DNA from: Rhodobacterales bacterium UBA3080
GTDB taxonomy: Bacteria; Pseudomonadota; Alphaproteobacteria; Rhodobacterales; Rhodobacteraceae
NCBI GenBank assembly: GCA_002366645.1
Contig: DFBM01000089.1
Span: forward strand, 3,680 to 20,975
Direction: 5' to 3'
Length of the DNA stretch: 17,296 nucleotides
Position numbers and translations under genes: made by a program
In this document: positions 14,942-17,296 of the stretch, piece after piece
How positions within the stretch are numbered: position 1 is the first letter of the stretch
Layout: every line of letters begins with the position of its first letter
The notes under the pieces: model-generated
Told to the model about the DNA's origin: nothing
What the model saw: only the letters and a program-made list of their open reading frames with translations
Database searches by the model: none

Positions 14942-16192
14942 TCAAAATTCGCGATATTCTACGATAGTGTCATAGACTGGAGCATAGGGAATATCATCCC
15001 CTTTCAGGTGGCGGTCGAAGATGTTTACCAGAAGATGGTTGAGCTCAATCCCCATTTTTTCCTGATCAACCGGACCAAGAATTGGCAATAGTTTGAGGAA
15101 TGACACGTAATTGAGGTCGGCAAAATTCATGTGCCAGGCGCCGTTGAATACCGCGACGCAGCCGCCGTAATCGGAGGTTTCCAGAAGCGGGGTGTTTATG
15201 TCGGCCATACTGATTACCTCGCCGCCAAGAGGAATACCTTCGGCCATGAGCATGCAGGTGGGGGCGGATAGGTGGATGTTCTCCAGCGGTTCGTCGAATG
15301 CGAACGGACCGTCGAGGTTGATTGCCGCTTTGATGTTGGCGTTGGATGCGGTTGTTGCGAGGGCAGTCATACCGCCTAGGGAGTGTCCGAAAATGCCGAT
15401 CATTTTGGAGTTCATGCTCGCGGCGAAAATAGCAGGAAACTGTGCGGTTTGATTCGTGGCGATGGCGTTAACTAACGCGTTGCTATCCTCGATCCAGGCG
15501 CGCAGAAAAGGTTGCATATTTGCGAATGGTGCGTTTTGCGCTAAGGTGCGCATACCTTGCCAGTACTCCGCGAAATTGGTCGCGTTGTCTTTGGTTTCCA
15601 ATGCTGCGCTGATGCCGTTGTAGGAAGCTGTTGCGGCTTCTTCGTACCGTAATTGCTCGACAAAGACTGGCAGGTCGGGGTTGTTATAGACGTAGGAGCC
15701 ATCGGTGTATTCGGTCAACAGGCTGGTTTCGGGGTGCGAAAGGGAAAACACGATGTAACCGTTGCTGGCCAGTTCCTGCATGTTGGAGGTGTTCTGTTCG
15801 GCAAAGGAGCCAAAGCCATGATTGAAAACGATAACCGGAAATTTGTCGCCGCTATTGGCGATTGGGGCGTCTTTGAAGGACAGAGAAGCTTCGGTTTTTG
15901 CAATGAAACTTGGCATGTTGTAGAATTCGACGGTTTTTTCGACTAGTCGCTGCGAGGAGACCAGATTGATCTCGCCTTCGGCGGCATTGCTCGGATACCA
16001 AGCGCGGACGTTGATCTTGCGGTCTACGCCGGAGATTTGAGAGGCGAACTCAAAGTCGAAATTTGTTGCGCCAACAGAATATTCGCCGGTCGGCTGAAAC
16101 GGAGGGATCGGGCGAAGATATGCTATATATAGGTATCCGGCACCAAGAACGACTATTGCCACCAGACCAAGCAGGATATGTTTAATACGCAT
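14942..16192 (-). CDS. Membrane-anchored alpha/beta hydrolase, PAF-acetylhydrolase-like
   Basis: A 416-residue serine hydrolase. Residues 4-26 form an uncleaved signal anchor (HILLGLVAIVVLGAGYLYIAY), so the enzyme should face the periplasm. The alpha/beta-hydrolase core has an oxyanion-hole motif FNHGFGS (123-129), a nucleophile elbow GHSLGG (269-274, Ser271), a probable acid Asp294 in NLDGPF, and a probable His354 in GAWHMNFADL. The overall pattern, including that late histidine region, resembles platelet-activating-factor acetylhydrolase/lipase relatives, but the substrate is unknown; an ester of a lipid or aromatic acid is possible. The start at 16192 has GGGGA 6 bases upstream. It leads a two-gene operon with padR. 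In two 60-base samples GC was 45% and 52%, against 58% in one sample of the PBP gene, and the protein is Asn-rich, a hint of recent transfer. Confidence 0.85.
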   Translation of the reverse strand: MRIKHILLGLVAIVVLGAGYLYIAYLRPIPPFQPTGEYSVGATNFDFEFASQISGVDRKINVRAWYPSNAAEGEINLVSSQRLVEKTVEFYNMPSFIAKTEASLSFKDAPIANSGDKFPVIVFNHGFGSFAEQNTSNMQELASNGYIVFSLSHPETSLLTEYTDGSYVYNNPDLPVFVEQLRYEEAATASYNGISAALETKDNATNFAEYWQGMRTLAQNAPFANMQPFLRAWIEDSNALVNAIATNQTAQFPAIFAASMNSKMIGIFGHSLGGMTALATTASNANIKAAINLDGPFAFDEPLENIHLSAPTCMLMAEGIPLGGEVISMADINTPLLETSDYGGCVAVFNGAWHMNFADLNYVSFLKLLPILGPVDQEKMGIELNHLLVNIFDRHLKGDDIPYAPVYDTIVEYREF

Positions 16193-16213
16193 CTAAATCC
16201 CCAAAAAATCGAT

Positions 16214-16250
16214 TCGATATATATCTAGTCGATATATAAGTAGATTTCAA
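16214..16250 (-). promoter_or_regulatory. Promoter with tandem 15-bp repeat, probable PadR operator
   Basis: Two adjacent 15-bp units, TCGATATATATCTAG (16214-16228) and TCGATATATAAGTAG (16229-16243), agree at 13 of 15 positions. The first contains the perfect palindrome GATATATATC. A further TCGAT precedes them at 16209-16213. On the minus strand TTGAAA (16250-16245) and TAGATA (16227-16222) are 17 bases apart and could be the -35 and -10 boxes. One repeat then covers the -10 and the other fills the spacer, a classic repressor layout. Assignment to the PadR encoded in the same operon is inference. Confidence 0.55.
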
Positions 16251-16310
16251 TACCACCGCACGATTTCCGGCATCTTGCCCAATGATACATTCCACTATAA
16301 ACACGCCGGC

Positions 16311-16397
16311 ATGACTCGCGTTTTTGACATGGACGACCATACCCGCCTGCCTTGGCGGTTTCACGCAGAGGCGTTGATACTCGCCGCCGTTGGTTGA
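16311..16397 (+). other. 28-codon reading frame ahead of leuC, possible leader peptide
   Basis: An ATG-initiated frame encodes MTRVFDMDDHTRLPWRFHAE followed by ALILAAVG and a TGA, ending 57 bp before leuC. TATAAA (16296-16301) sits about 10 bases before the ATG, so a transcript could start almost at the ATG, which would be nearly leaderless; no Shine-Dalgarno is visible. It has three leucines, too few for a classical leucine attenuator. GGCGG and CCGCC, and GGCG and CGCC, could form competing short stems within it. Probably chance, but the position is suggestive. Confidence 0.2.
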
Positions 16398-16454
16398 GCT
16401 GCGCCCGAATTCCCTGTCACCTGAACAAAACCCAAACACTAGCGGGAGAGTAAA

Positions 16455-17296
16455 ATGTCCGCCCCAAAAACCCTTTATGATAAAATCTGGGATGCCCATC
16501 TGGTTTCCGAAGACGAAGACGGCACAAGCCTGCTTTATATCGACCGTCATCTGGTCCACGAAGTAACCAGCCCACAAGCCTTCGAGGGGCTTCGCAATGC
16601 GGGCCGCAAGGTCCATGCGCCCGATAAAACGATTGCCGTGCCGGATCACAACGTGCCGACAACACTTGATCGTCTTGAGGGTGTCGAGAACGAAGAGTCG
16701 CGCATTCAGCTCGAAGCGCTCGACAAGAACGCCAAAGATTTTGGTGTGCACTATTATCCCGTGGACGATGTCCGTCAGGGCGTTGTGCACATTGTTGGTC
16801 CCGAGCAGGGCTGGACTTTGCCCGGCATGACAGTCGTTTGTGGTGACAGCCACACCGCAACACATGGTGCGTTCGGTTCACTGGCGCATGGTATCGGTAC
16901 GTCCGAGGTTGAGCACGTATTGGCCACCCAGACGCTGATCCAGACCAAGTCGAAGAACATGAAGGTCGAGATAACCGGCAAACTGCCTGCTGGTGTTACC
17001 GCTAAAGATATTACAATGACCGTTATCGGTAAAACCGGCACTGCTGGTGGCACGGGTTATGTCATTGAGTATTGTGGTGAAGCGATCCGCGATTTGTCGA
17101 TGGAAGGTCGTATGACCGTCTGCAACATGGCGATCGAAGGCGGCGCGCGCGCTGGCTTGATTGCACCGGACGAAACTACATTCGAGTACGTTAAAGGTCG
17201 TCCACATGCACCGAAAGGTGGTCAGTGGGAACTGGCAATGGAAAACTGGAAAACGCTGTTCTCGGACGAGGATGCGCATTTCGACAAGGTTCTGAC
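16455..17296 (+). CDS. leuC: 3-isopropylmalate dehydratase large subunit LeuC (3' truncated by window)
   Basis: The first 280 codons of the large subunit of isopropylmalate isomerase, a [4Fe-4S] aconitase-family enzyme that converts 2-isopropylmalate to 3-isopropylmalate in leucine biosynthesis. It runs off the right edge; family members are about 465-475 residues, so roughly 60% is present. The match is strong throughout: LLYIDRHLVHEVTSPQAFEG (26-45), PDHNVPT (63-69), VGPEQGWTLPGMT (114-126), VCGDSHTATHGAFG (128-141), GTSEVEHVLATQTL (148-161), IGKTGTAGGTGYVIEYCGEA (191-210), and SMEGRMTVCNMAIEGGARAG (215-234). The cluster-binding cysteines lie beyond the window. The start ATG follows GGGAG with a 6-base gap. 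leuD and leuB may follow off-window. It diverges from the hydrolase-padR operon across 262 bp. Confidence 0.97.
   Translation, partial: MSAPKTLYDKIWDAHLVSEDEDGTSLLYIDRHLVHEVTSPQAFEGLRNAGRKVHAPDKTIAVPDHNVPTTLDRLEGVENEESRIQLEALDKNAKDFGVHYYPVDDVRQGVVHIVGPEQGWTLPGMTVVCGDSHTATHGAFGSLAHGIGTSEVEHVLATQTLIQTKSKNMKVEITGKLPAGVTAKDITMTVIGKTGTAGGTGYVIEYCGEAIRDLSMEGRMTVCNMAIEGGARAGLIAPDETTFEYVKGRPHAPKGGQWELAMENWKTLFSDEDAHFDKVL

Noticed and set aside
16324..16352. TTGACA as a -35 box for leuC
   Set aside because: Perfect hexamer, but the sequence 17 bases downstream (CTGCCT) does not resemble a -10 element.
16311..16454. Classical leucine attenuator ahead of leuC
   Set aside because: No run of leucine codons and no hairpin followed by T residues; only a weak leader-peptide possibility is kept.
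1..17296. CRISPR array, tRNA/rRNA genes, insertion sequences, phage or toxin-antitoxin genes
   Set aside because: No regularly spaced repeats, clover-leaf-like segments, transposase motifs or terminal inverted repeats were seen on reading both strands.

Overview
The window looks like a chromosomal segment of an alphaproteobacterium, most likely a marine Rhodobacterales/Rhodobacteraceae (Roseobacter-like) strain. The basis is protein character (small alphaproteobacterial families DUF2849 and DUF4170, a RecQ with an extra HRDC-like tail, a pmbA-cysQ-DUF4170-waaA-lpxK block), moderate-to-high GC and tight gene packing. The genus cannot be fixed from the sequence alone. I see no tRNA, rRNA, insertion sequence, phage gene or CRISPR array. 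Most of the window is core metabolism and envelope biogenesis.

Layout. (1) 1-2159: short repeats and then the recQ helicase, forward. (2) 2163-2998: a DUF2849 gene (reverse) and an Lrp/AsnC regulator (forward) diverge from a 143-bp intergenic region. (3) 3007-4785: reverse-strand ammonium operon glnK-amtB, closed by a clear intrinsic terminator. (4) 4786-5031: AT-rich divergent control region, then a bifunctional penicillin-binding protein, forward. (5) 7075-11750: reverse-strand block pmbA > cysQ > DUF4170 > waaA-like > lpxK, with overlapping or near-abutting junctions. It combines lipid A/Kdo assembly with a PAP phosphatase and a TldE/PmbA peptidase subunit. (6) 11909-14402: a LysR regulator and an M32 (Taq-type) carboxypeptidase, forward. 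(7) 14380-16192: reverse-strand pair of a membrane-anchored alpha/beta hydrolase and a PadR regulator, with a repeat-rich promoter likely to be the PadR operator. (8) 16455-end: leuC, forward, cut by the window edge.

How the genes fit together. GlnK gates AmtB, so that pair is a nitrogen-status-controlled ammonium uptake unit. The PBP and the LpxK/WaaA-like pair both build the cell envelope and converge tail to tail with a 24-bp overlap. The hydrolase-PadR pair resembles a self-contained accessory module and seems slightly less GC-rich than its surroundings in small samples.

Points most worth a second look: the WaaA-like protein lacks several acidic residues that are conserved in Kdo transferases; the hydrolase-PadR module has a tandem 15-bp repeat placed over its promoter; the DUF2849/Lrp pair is separated from the assimilatory sulfite-reductase genes it normally accompanies; and a 28-codon reading frame lies ahead of leuC. 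I did not find a clearly new multi-gene system.
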